Shown: positions 6,732 through 15,755 of the stretch, in pieces
Position numbering within the stretch: position 1 is the stretch's first letter
Layout of the letters: every line of letters starts with the position of its first letter
NCBI GenBank assembly: GCA_016288215.1
Contig: JAEEYQ010000034.1
Span: 1-58,042, forward strand
Direction of reading: 5' to 3'
DNA: 58,042 nt
Origin: Lentisphaeria bacterium
Lineage (GTDB): Bacteria > Verrucomicrobiota > Lentisphaeria > Oligosphaerales > Oligosphaeraceae
Made by a program: the position numbers and the translations under genes
Notes under the pieces: model-generated
Seen by the model: the letters and a program-made list of their open reading frames with translations, nothing else
What the model was told of the DNA's origin: nothing
Database searches by the model: none

Positions 6732-9266
6732 TTAAGTTGTTTTTTTACAGTTGTTTATGATTTCAATGGCGTCTCCTGCCGTAAGCGGAATGTCCAGCGG
6801 CGTCTCTTTTCCGTTGAGCCGCAGAGAGATGGACTCGAAGGGAAGCTCCAGCTCCTTGAGGCGGAAGGAGCCGCCTTCGACACGAAGTGTGGCACCGTCG
6901 TCTCGCCATTCTAACACGCCCCAGAAGTCGCCGAGGGCCCAGAGGAAGGCGGCGGGGGGCGCGAGGCGGGGGCGGAAGCCGAGACGGCCTGCGCCGCGGT
7001 CAAAGGAGAAGCCGCTAAGGCTGTTGAGCAGGCCGAAGGCAGCCATGCTGCGGGCGTAGTTGCTGCCGCATTCAATCTCGTTCCACGGATTGCGTTTGGC
7101 ACCGTCATAGCGGTCGCGGATGGAGCGGACCACCGTCAGCCCCTCCTCCACCATGCCTTCGCAGATCAGATGGGCGGCGGCGGCGTATTCGAATCCATGC
7201 ATGGTCTCGGAGGCGTAGGGCAGGGGGATGACGGGGCGGGCGGCGGCGTCTGGCCAGACGCAGATGACCATGCCCGCTTCATCGTTGAGGGAATAGATGC
7301 GCCAGGTGTTGACGTGGTCCCGCATGGAGGCCTTGAAGTTGTTGTGGAAGAGGGAGCGCAGCGCGGTCCGATTGTGCTCTGGGTCGAAAATCCGGCCGAT
7401 GCCGTAGAGGGTGGCGTACCATTGGGCGACCTGCATGTCGATTTCGCAGCCGTCTCCAATCTGATATTTGATCTGATGATGCTCCTCGTCCCAATAGTTG
7501 TCAGCCTGGAAGGCGTCGACGACGGCGCGGTCCGTGACCTCCACCTTCTGGCAGTAGTAGCTGCCGTTGAAGAGGTTGGCCTCCGTCCAGCGGCTGCCAG
7601 CCTCGAAGAGGCGGCGGCATTCGTCCGCGAAGGCGGGGTCGTTGCAGACGGTGGCCATTTGGGACATGGCCAGCAGGGCGCCGAGGTAATGTCCTTCCAG
7701 CCAGGCATTTGGACCAAACAATTCCATGTCCAGCGTGTGATGTTGGCGTCCGCTGATGACACCGCGGCGGCCGGGGTCCCACCGGTCGGGGTTCTGGTCG
7801 CTCCAGGCGTATTCAAGAGTTCTCTTAAGAATTGGATACCAAGTTTTTAGCCATTTTGTATCGCCGGAAATCTTCCAGTCGCGGAACGCCTTCATGATGT
7901 CTCCCATCTGGCCGTCGACGCAGGGGCGGAACCAGTCTGGCTTCGCATGGATGCCGAGGGGGAGCTTGAGGCGGAAATGGCTGCCGCCGTTTTCGTCCAC
8001 GCTGTAGCGCCAGTGGGCTTCGTGCATGGAGCGCTCCAGTTGGGGGAAGAGGAAGGGGAGGGCCTGCTGATAGCCCCACACGTGGGCGCAGGAGCCTTCG
8101 CAGGAGCCTGAATGGGCGTTGACCCCTTCCCAACCGTAGAAGGTGCCGTCCTCCAGCCGGAGGCAGGTGGGGCTTTTCAGGACGGACAGCGTGGCGGAGA
8201 CCGCGTCGGTCACTTCCGGCGGCAGCGATGGCTGGAACAGGGCGTCGTGGAAGCGTTGCGTCTGGGCACGAAGCGTGTCATAATGCATTCTGGCGTAGCG
8301 GTTTGAGTCCAAAGCGTCTTGCCAGAGGGTGGCGTAGTAGTTGCGCCAGCGGTTGGCGAGGCCGGCGGCGGCGGCATTGGCGTCCGCCGCGGAGTCCCAT
8401 GTGTTGCGGCGGTTGGGGACGTGCCATGTGAGGACGAAGGAGGTGCGGTGGGATTGGCCGGGGGCGAGGGAGACATGGGCGGCCAGCAGCGCCGTGTCGT
8501 TGCCGTTTGAGGGGCCGTTGTAACGGCGGTTGCGGAAGGGACCCGCCTGACGGAGGTCGTTCCAATAGCTTTCGAGTCGGTCCCGCCAGCCGCCGCGGTA
8601 GAAATACTCCTGCCATGACTGACGCTCCAGAGGCTCGAGACAGGAGAAGGCGAGTTCGCCGTAGTCAAAATCCGCAGGGTCGCCGCCGCGTCGGAGCCAC
8701 ATGGCGCCGTCCTCTTGACGGACGTTGACGACCTCCGCCCCCATCCACGGGTTGCCGATGGCGCAGATGACGGTGAAGTCAAGAGGGGTGGCGGCGGTGT
8801 TGGTCCAGTCAATGTCGAAGAAGGCGGCGGGCAGACTGGAGTTTTTGTCGTCTCCGGGGATGAAGACGCTCCATGCGCCGAGGGAGACGGTGGCGGGGAA
8901 GTCCTCTCCGCCGAAGTCGATGCGGGCCATGGGGAACTCGCCAATGAAGGTGTGTTCGCGGAAGTGGGGGAGGCCGCAGAGGGAATCGCTGTCCGGTCCG
9001 AAGCCGAAGCCACGGTAGGGGACGGCGTCGCCGAAACCGGAGTAGGGCGGCGGTGTGTCGCCTTTCAGAATGCGGCAGCCGACGACGCGGCCGCCGTTTT
9101 CGGCGCGGATCGCGAAGTGGCTCAGCCCCAAGCTGCTGTGTTTGTTGGGGTCGTTGTAAATCTCCCAGTCAACGAGACTTCCGTTGCCGGAGAGTCCGAT
9201 GCAGCCGGCGCCGATGCCCCCAAGCGGAAAGGAGATCTGTGATGTGTGAAATTTATCGTAAATCAT
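6732..9266 (-). CDS. GH116-type glycosidase (glucosylceramidase/beta-glucosidase-like)
   Basis: 844 residues, the usual length of bacterial GH116 enzymes. The N-terminal domain opens with FPLGGIGAGCIGLSGNGSLV and DWEIYNDP, the GH116N signature. The C-terminal (alpha/alpha)6 catalytic domain holds WEGVNAHSGSCEGSCAHVWG, which contains the probable nucleophile region, and DGCEIDMQVAQWYA, whose Asp is the probable acid/base by analogy with characterised GH116 enzymes. No signal peptide is evident, so it is probably cytoplasmic and acts on imported beta-linked sugars. The MFS transporter gene ends 43 bp upstream, suggesting one operon. The start codon lies within a copy of the 25-bp palindromic repeat and has no clear ribosome-binding site. 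Confidence 0.85.
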   Translation of the reverse strand: MIYDKFHTSQISFPLGGIGAGCIGLSGNGSLVDWEIYNDPNKHSSLGLSHFAIRAENGGRVVGCRILKGDTPPPYSGFGDAVPYRGFGFGPDSDSLCGLPHFREHTFIGEFPMARIDFGGEDFPATVSLGAWSVFIPGDDKNSSLPAAFFDIDWTNTAATPLDFTVICAIGNPWMGAEVVNVRQEDGAMWLRRGGDPADFDYGELAFSCLEPLERQSWQEYFYRGGWRDRLESYWNDLRQAGPFRNRRYNGPSNGNDTALLAAHVSLAPGQSHRTSFVLTWHVPNRRNTWDSAADANAAAAGLANRWRNYYATLWQDALDSNRYARMHYDTLRAQTQRFHDALFQPSLPPEVTDAVSATLSVLKSPTCLRLEDGTFYGWEGVNAHSGSCEGSCAHVWGYQQALPFLFPQLERSMHEAHWRYSVDENGGSHFRLKLPLGIHAKPDWFRPCVDGQMGDIMKAFRDWKISGDTKWLKTWYPILKRTLEYAWSDQNPDRWDPGRRGVISGRQHHTLDMELFGPNAWLEGHYLGALLAMSQMATVCNDPAFADECRRLFEAGSRWTEANLFNGSYYCQKVEVTDRAVVDAFQADNYWDEEHHQIKYQIGDGCEIDMQVAQWYATLYGIGRIFDPEHNRTALRSLFHNNFKASMRDHVNTWRIYSLNDEAGMVICVWPDAAARPVIPLPYASETMHGFEYAAAAHLICEGMVEEGLTVVRSIRDRYDGAKRNPWNEIECGSNYARSMAAFGLLNSLSGFSFDRGAGRLGFRPRLAPPAAFLWALGDFWGVLEWRDDGATLRVEGGSFRLKELELPFESISLRLNGKETPLDIPLTAGDAIEIINNCKKTT

Positions 9267-9283
9267 TGCTATTCAATATGTTA
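9259..9283 (-). repeat. 25-bp palindromic repeat over the GH116 start codon
   Basis: On the minus strand it reads TAACATATTGA-N3-GCAATGATTTA; the ATG of the GH116 gene lies in the right arm. Confidence 0.55.
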
Positions 9284-9309
9284 TGACTTCTTCTAAAGCG
9301 GTGTCGCGT

Positions 9310-10551
9310 CTATAGATTGGCGTGCCGTTTGCGGGGGGCGGGAATGGTGTAGGCGAAGGCGCTGTTGCACAGTCCCATGATGGCGGAGAAGGTGAAAAGG
9401 ACTCCCACGCCGTAGCGCTGCCAGACGCGACCGCCGATGAGGGCGGCGAAGATGCTGATGAGATGGTTGATGGAAATGCCGGTGGACAATGTGGAGCTGG
9501 TCTCTTCCGGCGAGTCGGAAATGTCTCTTACATACATACTTGAAGACATGGATGTGGTGGTCAGGACGGCATCGAGAAGATAGTTGAGGCAGACGACGTA
9601 GTAGGCGACGGAGGCGGGGAAGATCTTGTCGGCGTAGCCGTAGGCGATGCAGACGAAGAAGAGGATGATGGTGTCCCAGATCATGACGGTTCTATAGCCG
9701 AGATAGTCGATGATACGGCCGATCTGCGGCGCGCAGAAGATGTTGACCAACGCGCACAGTCCCAACAGGATGGCCATGTGCTGCGGCATGACATGGTAGC
9801 ATTGGATGAGGACGTAGGGGGCGAACGTCATGAAAATCTGCTTGCGCGCGCCGTAGAAGATTTCGAGACCGTAGAATTTGGTGTATTTTCTGTGGAAGTA
9901 GAGGCGTGGGCGTCGTGTGGGCGCCGTGCCGTCCGTCCGGAAGCGCAGGACGCAGGCGAGGGCGACGGCAATGAGAAGGCTGGCCAACGCCCAGACGACG
10001 GCGTAGAGGAGGCGCCTGTTCTCCACCTGCAGAACGTTGCCGGAGCCGGACCAGAACACCAACGCCGTCAGCAGGCTGCCGATGACGATTCCCGCATTGC
10101 TCAGGCTCGTGAGAATGCCGAGGGAACGCCCCGCGTAGTCGTCCTTGGCAAGTGTCATGGCCAGATTGCTGCGCACTGGCATGGCCAGATGCTCGCCTGT
10201 AGAGAAAAGGACGATCAGAAGGGTCGCCATGACAAAGCTTGTGCCTGCGTAGAACACAAGGCTGAAGACTCCAGCCAGGGAGAAGAGCAGGCTGATTTTC
10301 AGGATGCGCCATTCGGAATACTTGTACATCAGCGCGATGAAGAGAAACAGAAGCAGGCCGGGCATTTCCCTGAAGAACTCCAAATCGCCTCTTCGGACAG
10401 GCGACATGCCAATGATTTCGGAGAGGTAGTTGTTCATGATGGCGCCGAAGCAGCCACTTGCGATTCCCCAGAAGAGCAGGCTGCAGAGAAATTGCCTGGC
10501 ACCCAGACCCGGCTTGTAGATGTCTTCGATTTTTTTCAGTAGCCGTTTCAT
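9310..10551 (-). CDS. MFS-type transporter
   Basis: 413 residues with about twelve hydrophobic segments and the cytoplasmic loop MYKYSEWRILKISLLF between segments 2 and 3. The C-terminal half contains a second loop, PQIGRIIDYLGYRTVMIWD, typical of the major facilitator superfamily. It lies between a WaaP-like kinase gene (21-bp gap) and the GH116 gene (43-bp gap) on the same strand, so it may import the glycoside that GH116 cleaves. Substrate cannot be read from sequence. Confidence 0.8.
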   Translation of the reverse strand: MKRLLKKIEDIYKPGLGARQFLCSLLFWGIASGCFGAIMNNYLSEIIGMSPVRRGDLEFFREMPGLLLFLFIALMYKYSEWRILKISLLFSLAGVFSLVFYAGTSFVMATLLIVLFSTGEHLAMPVRSNLAMTLAKDDYAGRSLGILTSLSNAGIVIGSLLTALVFWSGSGNVLQVENRRLLYAVVWALASLLIAVALACVLRFRTDGTAPTRRPRLYFHRKYTKFYGLEIFYGARKQIFMTFAPYVLIQCYHVMPQHMAILLGLCALVNIFCAPQIGRIIDYLGYRTVMIWDTIILFFVCIAYGYADKIFPASVAYYVVCLNYLLDAVLTTTSMSSSMYVRDISDSPEETSSTLSTGISINHLISIFAALIGGRVWQRYGVGVLFTFSAIMGLCNSAFAYTIPAPRKRHANL

Positions 10552-10572
10552 TGTATGACGATTTGATCGATG

Positions 10573-11376
10573 TTAATCAAGATGAACAGTAAGTTTGGCC
10601 ATAAGCTCTTGCGCTGTCCAGGGGCAGCGCGGATTGTGGCGGCAATAGACCTCCAGGGCCTCCTGCATCTCGTCGCGGGAGGCGTTCAATTTGCGGAAAT
10701 AGCCGCTCAAATCCCGTCGGATGTAGGTGTGGAAGAATCGATAGGGCAGGCACTTGAAGCGGCAGGTGGCCACATCGAGCCAGCGGATCTCCAAGCTTCC
10801 GTCCGCCTGTTTTCTCCAAAGCAGATTGTAGGGATAGAAGCCGCGGTGGAGGCATTTGAGTTCATGGAGACGGCCCAACAGCTCCATGTTGCGGCGGGTG
10901 AACTCGCGGCGGAGGGCGCTGTCGTGCTCCAGCGGCTTGCCGGGCATGAAGGCCATGCCGCTGTCGTAGCCCTCCGCGAATTCCGTGATGATCTGGTTGA
11001 ACGTCAGCACACCGAAACGGCGGTGCTCCTCATAGGCCAGCAGGCGGACCATGGGAAATCCTTGCGCCTCAAGCAGAAGGAAATTCAGCGCTTCCCGCCC
11101 CATCTTCGAATGGCGGCCCCACGTGTTCGTCAAGGCGAACTCGAACTGGGTCTTGACGGCGACAGTCTGCCCGCCCACGTCCGCCGGCAAGGTCACTTTG
11201 CGGACGGTGCGGGTCCGTGTCCTCCAGATGACGGGAGCCTGCTCCAGAAGCTCTGGCTGGTCGTGAAGCCGTTGGAAGGCGGTCTGGAACTCGCCGTCGG
11301 CCCAGCCGTGGGAGCCGAATCGGCGGAGGCCCAGGCTGCGGATGAATTGTCTTTTCTGTTGATGGATGGTGGTCAT
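10573..11376 (-). CDS. WaaP/Kdo-kinase-like lipopolysaccharide kinase family protein
   Basis: 267 residues with a protein-kinase-like fold. VAVKTQFEF carries the ATP-binding Lys. HRGFYPYNLLW (about residue 180) is the catalytic loop, with HRG in place of HRD and the conserved Asn. LDVATCRF is the metal-binding loop with Asp. This pattern fits the KdkA/WaaP/RfaP families, which phosphorylate heptose or Kdo in the lipopolysaccharide core at the inner membrane. It is the first gene of a minus-strand run with the MFS and GH116 genes and is transcribed divergently from hisB. The exact acceptor is unknown. Confidence 0.7.
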   Translation of the reverse strand: MTTIHQQKRQFIRSLGLRRFGSHGWADGEFQTAFQRLHDQPELLEQAPVIWRTRTRTVRKVTLPADVGGQTVAVKTQFEFALTNTWGRHSKMGREALNFLLLEAQGFPMVRLLAYEEHRRFGVLTFNQIITEFAEGYDSGMAFMPGKPLEHDSALRREFTRRNMELLGRLHELKCLHRGFYPYNLLWRKQADGSLEIRWLDVATCRFKCLPYRFFHTYIRRDLSGYFRKLNASRDEMQEALEVYCRHNPRCPWTAQELMAKLTVHLD

Positions 11377-11425
11377 GTCCTGCCGCCCTTTGATGGTTTC
11401 ATGTCAGTCTTGAATATACCCATCA

Positions 11426-11442
11426 ATTGCCAAAATGGCAAT
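11426..11442. promoter_or_regulatory. Palindrome in the waaP-like/hisB divergent region
   Basis: Perfect inverted repeat ATTGCCA-AAA-TGGCAAT, 34 bp or more from either gene and between divergent transcription units. It looks like an operator for a dimeric regulator; the regulator is unknown. Confidence 0.4.
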
Positions 11443-11499
11443 GACTCCCGCCCTCCTTCCATGAAATTTTGCGAAAACTTGCGGAAGATAGGGGCTTTG

Positions 11500-11520
11500 T
11501 ACTATGAAAAATGCATAGTA
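11500..11520. promoter_or_regulatory. Palindrome upstream of hisB
   Basis: Perfect inverted repeat TACTATG-N7-CATAGTA, 54 bp before the hisB start. The first half overlaps a possible -10 (TACTAT). It is a candidate operator for hisB. Confidence 0.4.
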
Positions 11521-11573
11521 CCAATATATTATCCTATTGCGAAAAGTGGAGAGAATCCAAACAAGGTGCATTT

Positions 11574-12167
11574 ATGTCCAGAGAAGCATGCATTGAACGA
11601 AAGACCAAAGAGACGGACATCTCGTTGACGCTTGGGTTGGACGCCGCCGCGGGCGGCGCCGCGGTCCAGGTGCGGACGGGCGTCGGCTTTTTTGACCACA
11701 TGCTGACGGCCTTTGCCTGCCACGGCGGCTTCAATCTGTCGCTGCAGGTTCAGGGGGATTTGGAGGTGGATGCCCATCACACGATGGAGGATGTGGGACT
11801 CGCGCTTGGCCAGGCGTTGAAGAACGCGTTGGGCGACAAGCGCGGGATAACTCGCTTCGGTTCGTCATATATCCCGATGGATGAGTCTCTTGCGCGAGTC
11901 GTCATGGACTTGTCCGGCCGCCCGCATCTGTCCTGGCGGGTTTCCCTTCCGGAACAGACGGTGGGCGGAGTCTCCGCCCGCCTCTTCCATGAGTTCTTCC
12001 AAAGCGTGGCGAACACGGCGGGGCTGACCCTGCATGTGGATTTGCTCGCCTGCGAGGAGAACCATCACGGGCTGGAGGCCATCTTCAAGGCCTTCGGGCG
12101 GGCGCTGGCGCAGGCGGTGGCCGTCAACGGAAAGGCGGTCATGTCCACCAAGGGAGTGCTGGAATAG
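11574..12167 (+). CDS. hisB: Imidazoleglycerol-phosphate dehydratase
   Basis: 197 residues from ATG 11574 (MSREACIERKTKETDISL), the usual length of the monofunctional enzyme. It converts imidazole glycerol phosphate to imidazole acetol phosphate in histidine synthesis. Metal-binding motifs are FFDHMLTAFACHG, DAHHTMEDVG, HEFFQS and ACEENHHGLEAIFKAFGRAL. An upstream in-frame GTG would add 21 poorly conserved residues and is rejected. No other his gene is in the window, so the pathway is dispersed. The gene stands alone between a divergent kinase gene and thrS. Confidence 0.95.
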   Translation: MSREACIERKTKETDISLTLGLDAAAGGAAVQVRTGVGFFDHMLTAFACHGGFNLSLQVQGDLEVDAHHTMEDVGLALGQALKNALGDKRGITRFGSSYIPMDESLARVVMDLSGRPHLSWRVSLPEQTVGGVSARLFHEFFQSVANTAGLTLHVDLLACEENHHGLEAIFKAFGRALAQAVAVNGKAVMSTKGVLE

Positions 12168-12262
12168 TCCGTTGGCCTGCAGCGTGGCTTCGGAGGCGGC
12201 GTGGGACGTTGTCAACCCCTTTTTGTCATACAAATACAATATATATAATATGGAGAGAAAAA

Positions 12263-13990
12263 ATGTCTGAAATGGATTTGAACGTGATGCGGCACAGTGC
12301 CGCGCATATCATGGCCGCCGTGGTGCAGAAGCTCTATCCGGACGCGAAGTTCGACATCGGTCCCGCCACGGAAGAGGGCTTCTACTACGACTTTGACATG
12401 GAACACCGCCTGTCTCCGGAGGACCTGAAGGTCATCGAGAAGGAGATGCGGAAGATGATTGGACGGCAGCTGCCCTTTGAGCGCAAGGAAGTCAGCCGCG
12501 CGGAGGCGCAGGCCCTCTTCGAGAAGCTGGGCCAGACCTACAAGCTGGAGCGTCTGGCGGACATTCCGGAAGGCGAGACGGTGAGCCTGTATCAGTGCGG
12601 CGACTTCATCGACCTCTGCCGGGGGCCCCACGTGGAGAACAGCACCCAGATTGGCGCGGTGAAACTGCTGTCCATCGCGGGCTCCTACTTCCGCGGCAAT
12701 GAGAAGAATCCGATGCTGCAGCGCATCTACGGCACGGCCTTCGCCTCCAAAGAGGACCTGCAGGCCTATCTGGACCGCATCGAGGAGGCGAAGAAGCGGG
12801 ACCATCGCCGCATCGGCACGGAGATGGAACTGTTCAGCACCCATGAGGAGATCGGGCCGGGTCTGGTCTGCTGGCATCCCAACGGCGCCCGCATCCGCCA
12901 CATCATCGAAACCTTCTGGAAGGCAGCGCATTACGAACATGGCTATGAGCTGCTCTACACGCCCCATGTGGGCCGCTCCCTGCTGTGGGAGACCAGCGGC
13001 CATCTGGATTTCTACCGCGACGGCATGTACGCCAACATGGAAATCGACGGCGATCCCTACTACGTGAAGCCGATGAACTGCCCCTTCCACATCATGATCT
13101 ACAAGGAGCGCCCCCGCTCCTACCGCGACCTGCCGGCCCGCTGGGCGGAGTTGGGCACGGTCTACCGCTATGAGAAGGCGGGCGTCCTCCACGGCCTCAT
13201 GCGAGTCCGTGGCTTCACGCAGGACGATGCCCACATCATCTGCACGCCGGAACAGATCGAAGACGAAATCCGCGAAGTGCTCCGCTTTAGCCTCTATATG
13301 TGGAAGTGCTTTGGATTCAAGGAGATCAAGGCATATTTGGCGACGCGTCCCGCCAAGGCGGTCGGCGATGACCGCATGTGGGCGCAGGCCATGACCTCTT
13401 TGGAAAAGGCCGTTCAGGCCGAAGGCATCTCCTGCGAAGTGGACGAGGGCGGCGGCGCCTTCTACGGACCGAAGATCGACCTGAAGATCAAGGACGCCCT
13501 CGGCCGCGAATGGCAGACCAGCACCATCCAGTTCGACTTCAATCTGCCCGAACGCTTCGACATGACCTACGTGGGGCAGGATGGCCAGAAGCACCGCCCC
13601 TACATGGTGCACCGTGCGCTGTTGGGCTCTTTGGAGCGCTTCTTCGGCATCCTCATCGAGCACTACGCGGGGGCCTTCCCGCTGTGGCTCGCGCCGGAGC
13701 AGGTGCGGATTCTGCCCATCAGCGAGAAGTTCAACGACTATGCCAATGAGCTGGCCGCCGAACTGCGCAAGAGCAAGTTCCGCGCGACCGTGGACATGGA
13801 GGCCGACCCCATCGGCGGCAAGATCCGCCGTGGCCGCAACGCCCGCATCCCGTATCTGCTCATCGTGGGCGAACGGGAGGCCGCGCAGCGGGAAGTGTCC
13901 GTCCGCAGCCGTGCCAACGGCGAGGAGGGCACCATGGCCTTTGCGGATTTTGTTGCAAAAATCGCTGCAGAACAGGAGAATCGCGCGTGA
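12263..13990 (+). CDS. thrS: Threonyl-tRNA synthetase lacking the TGS domain
   Basis: 575 residues from ATG 12263, with GGAGAG at 12252-12257. It charges tRNA-Thr. The editing domain is intact: HSAAHIMA near the start and CRGPHV at about 115, which together supply the His/Cys site. The class II core follows with YRYEKAGVLHGLMRVRGFTQ (motif 2), CEVDEGGGAFYGPKIDLKI and MVHRALLGSLERFF (motif 3), and an anticodon-binding domain from about 470. The protein begins almost directly at the editing domain, so the usual 60-residue TGS domain is missing. Nothing in frame upstream encodes it. Confidence 0.93.
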   Translation: MSEMDLNVMRHSAAHIMAAVVQKLYPDAKFDIGPATEEGFYYDFDMEHRLSPEDLKVIEKEMRKMIGRQLPFERKEVSRAEAQALFEKLGQTYKLERLADIPEGETVSLYQCGDFIDLCRGPHVENSTQIGAVKLLSIAGSYFRGNEKNPMLQRIYGTAFASKEDLQAYLDRIEEAKKRDHRRIGTEMELFSTHEEIGPGLVCWHPNGARIRHIIETFWKAAHYEHGYELLYTPHVGRSLLWETSGHLDFYRDGMYANMEIDGDPYYVKPMNCPFHIMIYKERPRSYRDLPARWAELGTVYRYEKAGVLHGLMRVRGFTQDDAHIICTPEQIEDEIREVLRFSLYMWKCFGFKEIKAYLATRPAKAVGDDRMWAQAMTSLEKAVQAEGISCEVDEGGGAFYGPKIDLKIKDALGREWQTSTIQFDFNLPERFDMTYVGQDGQKHRPYMVHRALLGSLERFFGILIEHYAGAFPLWLAPEQVRILPISEKFNDYANELAAELRKSKFRATVDMEADPIGGKIRRGRNARIPYLLIVGEREAAQREVSVRSRANGEEGTMAFADFVAKIAAEQENRA

Positions 13991-14116
13991 CAAGCGCGTA
14001 AGTTGGTGTAAATTGATGGTTAAGGCGTTGAGGCTTCGGCTTCGCGCCTTTGAAGAAGCCGCCGGCGCGGCGTCGCGTCGGCAATTGTCATGGAATTCAA
14101 TTAGGAGGGTACTCCC

Positions 14117-14632
14117 ATCGCACGCCTGTTAAAAAGTGGAGATCGTGTCTTTCGTGGAAAGACGGTTCGCCTGTTGTCCGCCACCAATGAGCAGTTGGGT
14201 CTAGTGTCGTTTGAGACGGCTCTGGAACGCGCCGCCGCGGCTGGTCTGGACTTGGTGGAGATGGCCGCCAAGGCCGATCCGCCGGTCTGCCGAATCATGG
14301 ATTTCGGCAAGTACCAGTATGAGGAAGGCAAACGCGCAAAGGATGCCAAGCGGAAGCAGGTACAGCAAAAAGTCAAGGAGATCAAGCTCCATCCGAACAT
14401 TGACACCAATGATTTCACAACAAAGGTGAAGCATTCGGTTGCTTTTTTGGAAAAAGGTGATAAAGTAAAAGTTCTGCTTGCATTTCGCGGCCGTGAGATG
14501 GCGCATCCGGAACTCGGCAACCAGGTTCTGGACCGCTTCCTTCAGGCGGTGGCTGATGTCTCTGTCATTGATGCTCCTCCCAAGCAGATGGGCAAGAGCA
14601 TCATCGCCGTGGTGGCTCCCAAGCCTCAGAAA
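14117..14632 (+). CDS. infC: Translation initiation factor IF-3, probable AUC start
   Basis: About 171 residues. IF-3 binds the 30S subunit and monitors start-codon choice. The frame contains NEQLGLVSFETALERA, VCRIMDFGKYQYEEGKR, VKEIKLHPNID and LAFRGREMAHPELG. The stop upstream is at 14102-14104. The first ATG/GTG/TTG in frame is TTG 14174, but that would remove GDRVFRGKTVRLL, which matches the conserved N-terminal strand. The strong AGGAGG site at 14103-14108 sits about eight bases before ATC 14117, so I take ATC as the start. Rare starts (AUU, AUC) are known for infC and allow IF-3 to control its own synthesis. It heads the infC-rpmI-rplT cluster. Confidence 0.85.
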
Positions 14633-14799
14633 TGACCGTGCCTCAAGATTAGGGGAGGCAAGGCCATGAGAGGGGGAAGTCCCCCCGTTGTGCAAGTTCG
14701 GCTGGTTGTCAGGTTGAAGTCATCATTTGTAAATAGAAGTCATAACGGAGTGCCTCTGGAGACAGGGGCGCGCCACAGGGTAACAGGACAGGTACAGCA

Positions 14800-15000
14800 A
14801 TGCCAAAGATGAAGACCAGAAAGGCGGCCGCCAAGCGTTTCAAGGAAACCGGGACGGGCAAATTCCGCCACAACCGCGCCGGTGGCCGGCACATCCTCAC
14901 CAAGAAGAGCTCAAAGCGCAAGAGAAGACTGGGGCAGGACGCCGCCGTGAAGTCCACGGAGATGAGCCGCCTGAAGGCCTCTCTCCCCTACGGTCTGTAG
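14800..15000 (+). CDS. rpmI: 50S ribosomal protein L35
   Basis: 66 residues, MPKMKTRKAAAKRFKETGTG then KSSKRKRRLG, a standard L35. It lies between infC and rplT in the conserved order. The 167-bp spacer from infC contains a short GGGGGAAGTCCCCC hairpin at about 14673-14687 and no obvious terminator. Confidence 0.97.
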   Translation: MPKMKTRKAAAKRFKETGTGKFRHNRAGGRHILTKKSSKRKRRLGQDAAVKSTEMSRLKASLPYGL

Positions 15001-15095
15001 TCCGGCTGTCCGAAAAGGACGTCAACGGGTTTGGTCAGATTATGAATTGAGGAATATAGGATTCCATTTCATGGAGTCCATGATGGAGGATAAAG

Positions 15096-15449
15096 ATGTC
15101 TAGGACAACGTGTTCAGTTGCCTCCCGCAAGCGTCGCAAGCGCGTGTTGGAGCAGGCGAAAGGGTTCCGCGGGAACCGCAGCAAGCTTATCCGCATGGCC
15201 TACGGTGCCGTGGATCATGCCATGGCCAACGCCTATATCGGCCGCAAGCGGAAGAAGCGCCTGTATCGCAGCCTGTGGACGGTTCGCATCAATGCGGCCT
15301 GCCGCGCGGCGGACTTCAAATACAGCTGGCTGATCGATGGCCTCAACAAGGCCGGCGTGGAGCTGGATCGCAAACAGCTGGCCGAGCTGGCTGTCAACGA
15401 GCCCGATGCGTTCGCGCAGCTGATTGAAAAGGCCCGTGCCGCCCGGTAG
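15096..15449 (+). CDS. rplT: 50S ribosomal protein L20
   Basis: 117 residues, with [32 protein letters not shown] and the [20 protein letters not shown] tail typical of L20, an early 23S rRNA assembly protein. Last gene of infC-rpmI-rplT, followed by a terminator at 15627-15660. GGAGGA at 15083-15088 is the ribosome-binding site. Confidence 0.97.
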   Translation: MSRTTCSVASRKRRKRVLEQAKGFRGNRSKLIRMAYGAVDHAMANAYIGRKRKKRLYRSLWTVRINAACRAADFKYSWLIDGLNKAGVELDRKQLAELAVNEPDAFAQLIEKARAAR

Positions 15450-15755
15450 TCCGTTGACGGCGAGGCAATAAGAAACCCGAATTGTTCTAAGTCGTTCTGG
15501 TGCAGTGAGTTATAAACTCCGCCGCGAAAGAGGGGCGTTTGCCAGAGAACTTTGAGACAATTCGGAACAGGGTCGAGAGACAGGGGAATCCGCGAAAGGC
15601 GGTTCTCCTGCCGCAAGACAAAGAGGAAAAGGCATGCCGGCACAAGGTGTGCCTTTTTTTATCCTATGAAATGGCAATTGGCTATGCGCAAGCGGCTGTT
15701 TGCAACCGTGCATTTTTGGGGATAAAATGGAAGGGCGCAGCAACGGAGTGGCCAG
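15450..15755. other. Intergenic region after rplT
   Basis: 306 bp without a gene. It contains the intrinsic terminator described separately, and the leader of the pseudokinase gene with GGAGTG at about 15744-15749. Confidence 0.6.
15627..15660 (+). terminator. Intrinsic terminator after rplT
   Basis: AAAAGGCA at 15627-15634 pairs with TGCCTTTT at 15650-15657, followed by more T. An alternative inner stem GGCAC/GTGCC (15639-15653) precedes the same seven-T run. Confidence 0.7.

Noticed and set aside
7815..7850. AT-rich island in the GH116 gene as a repeat insertion
   Set aside because: The encoded WLKTWYPILKRTLEYA is conserved in the GH116 family, so this is normal coding sequence with unusual codons.
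12209..12251. Promoter TTGTCA-17-TAATAT directly before thrS
   Set aside because: The start of transcription would fall inside the ribosome-binding site, leaving about five leader bases; not convincing enough to list.
12212..13993. A 593-codon minus-strand frame over thrS
   Set aside because: Exact antisense of thrS with no recognisable domains.
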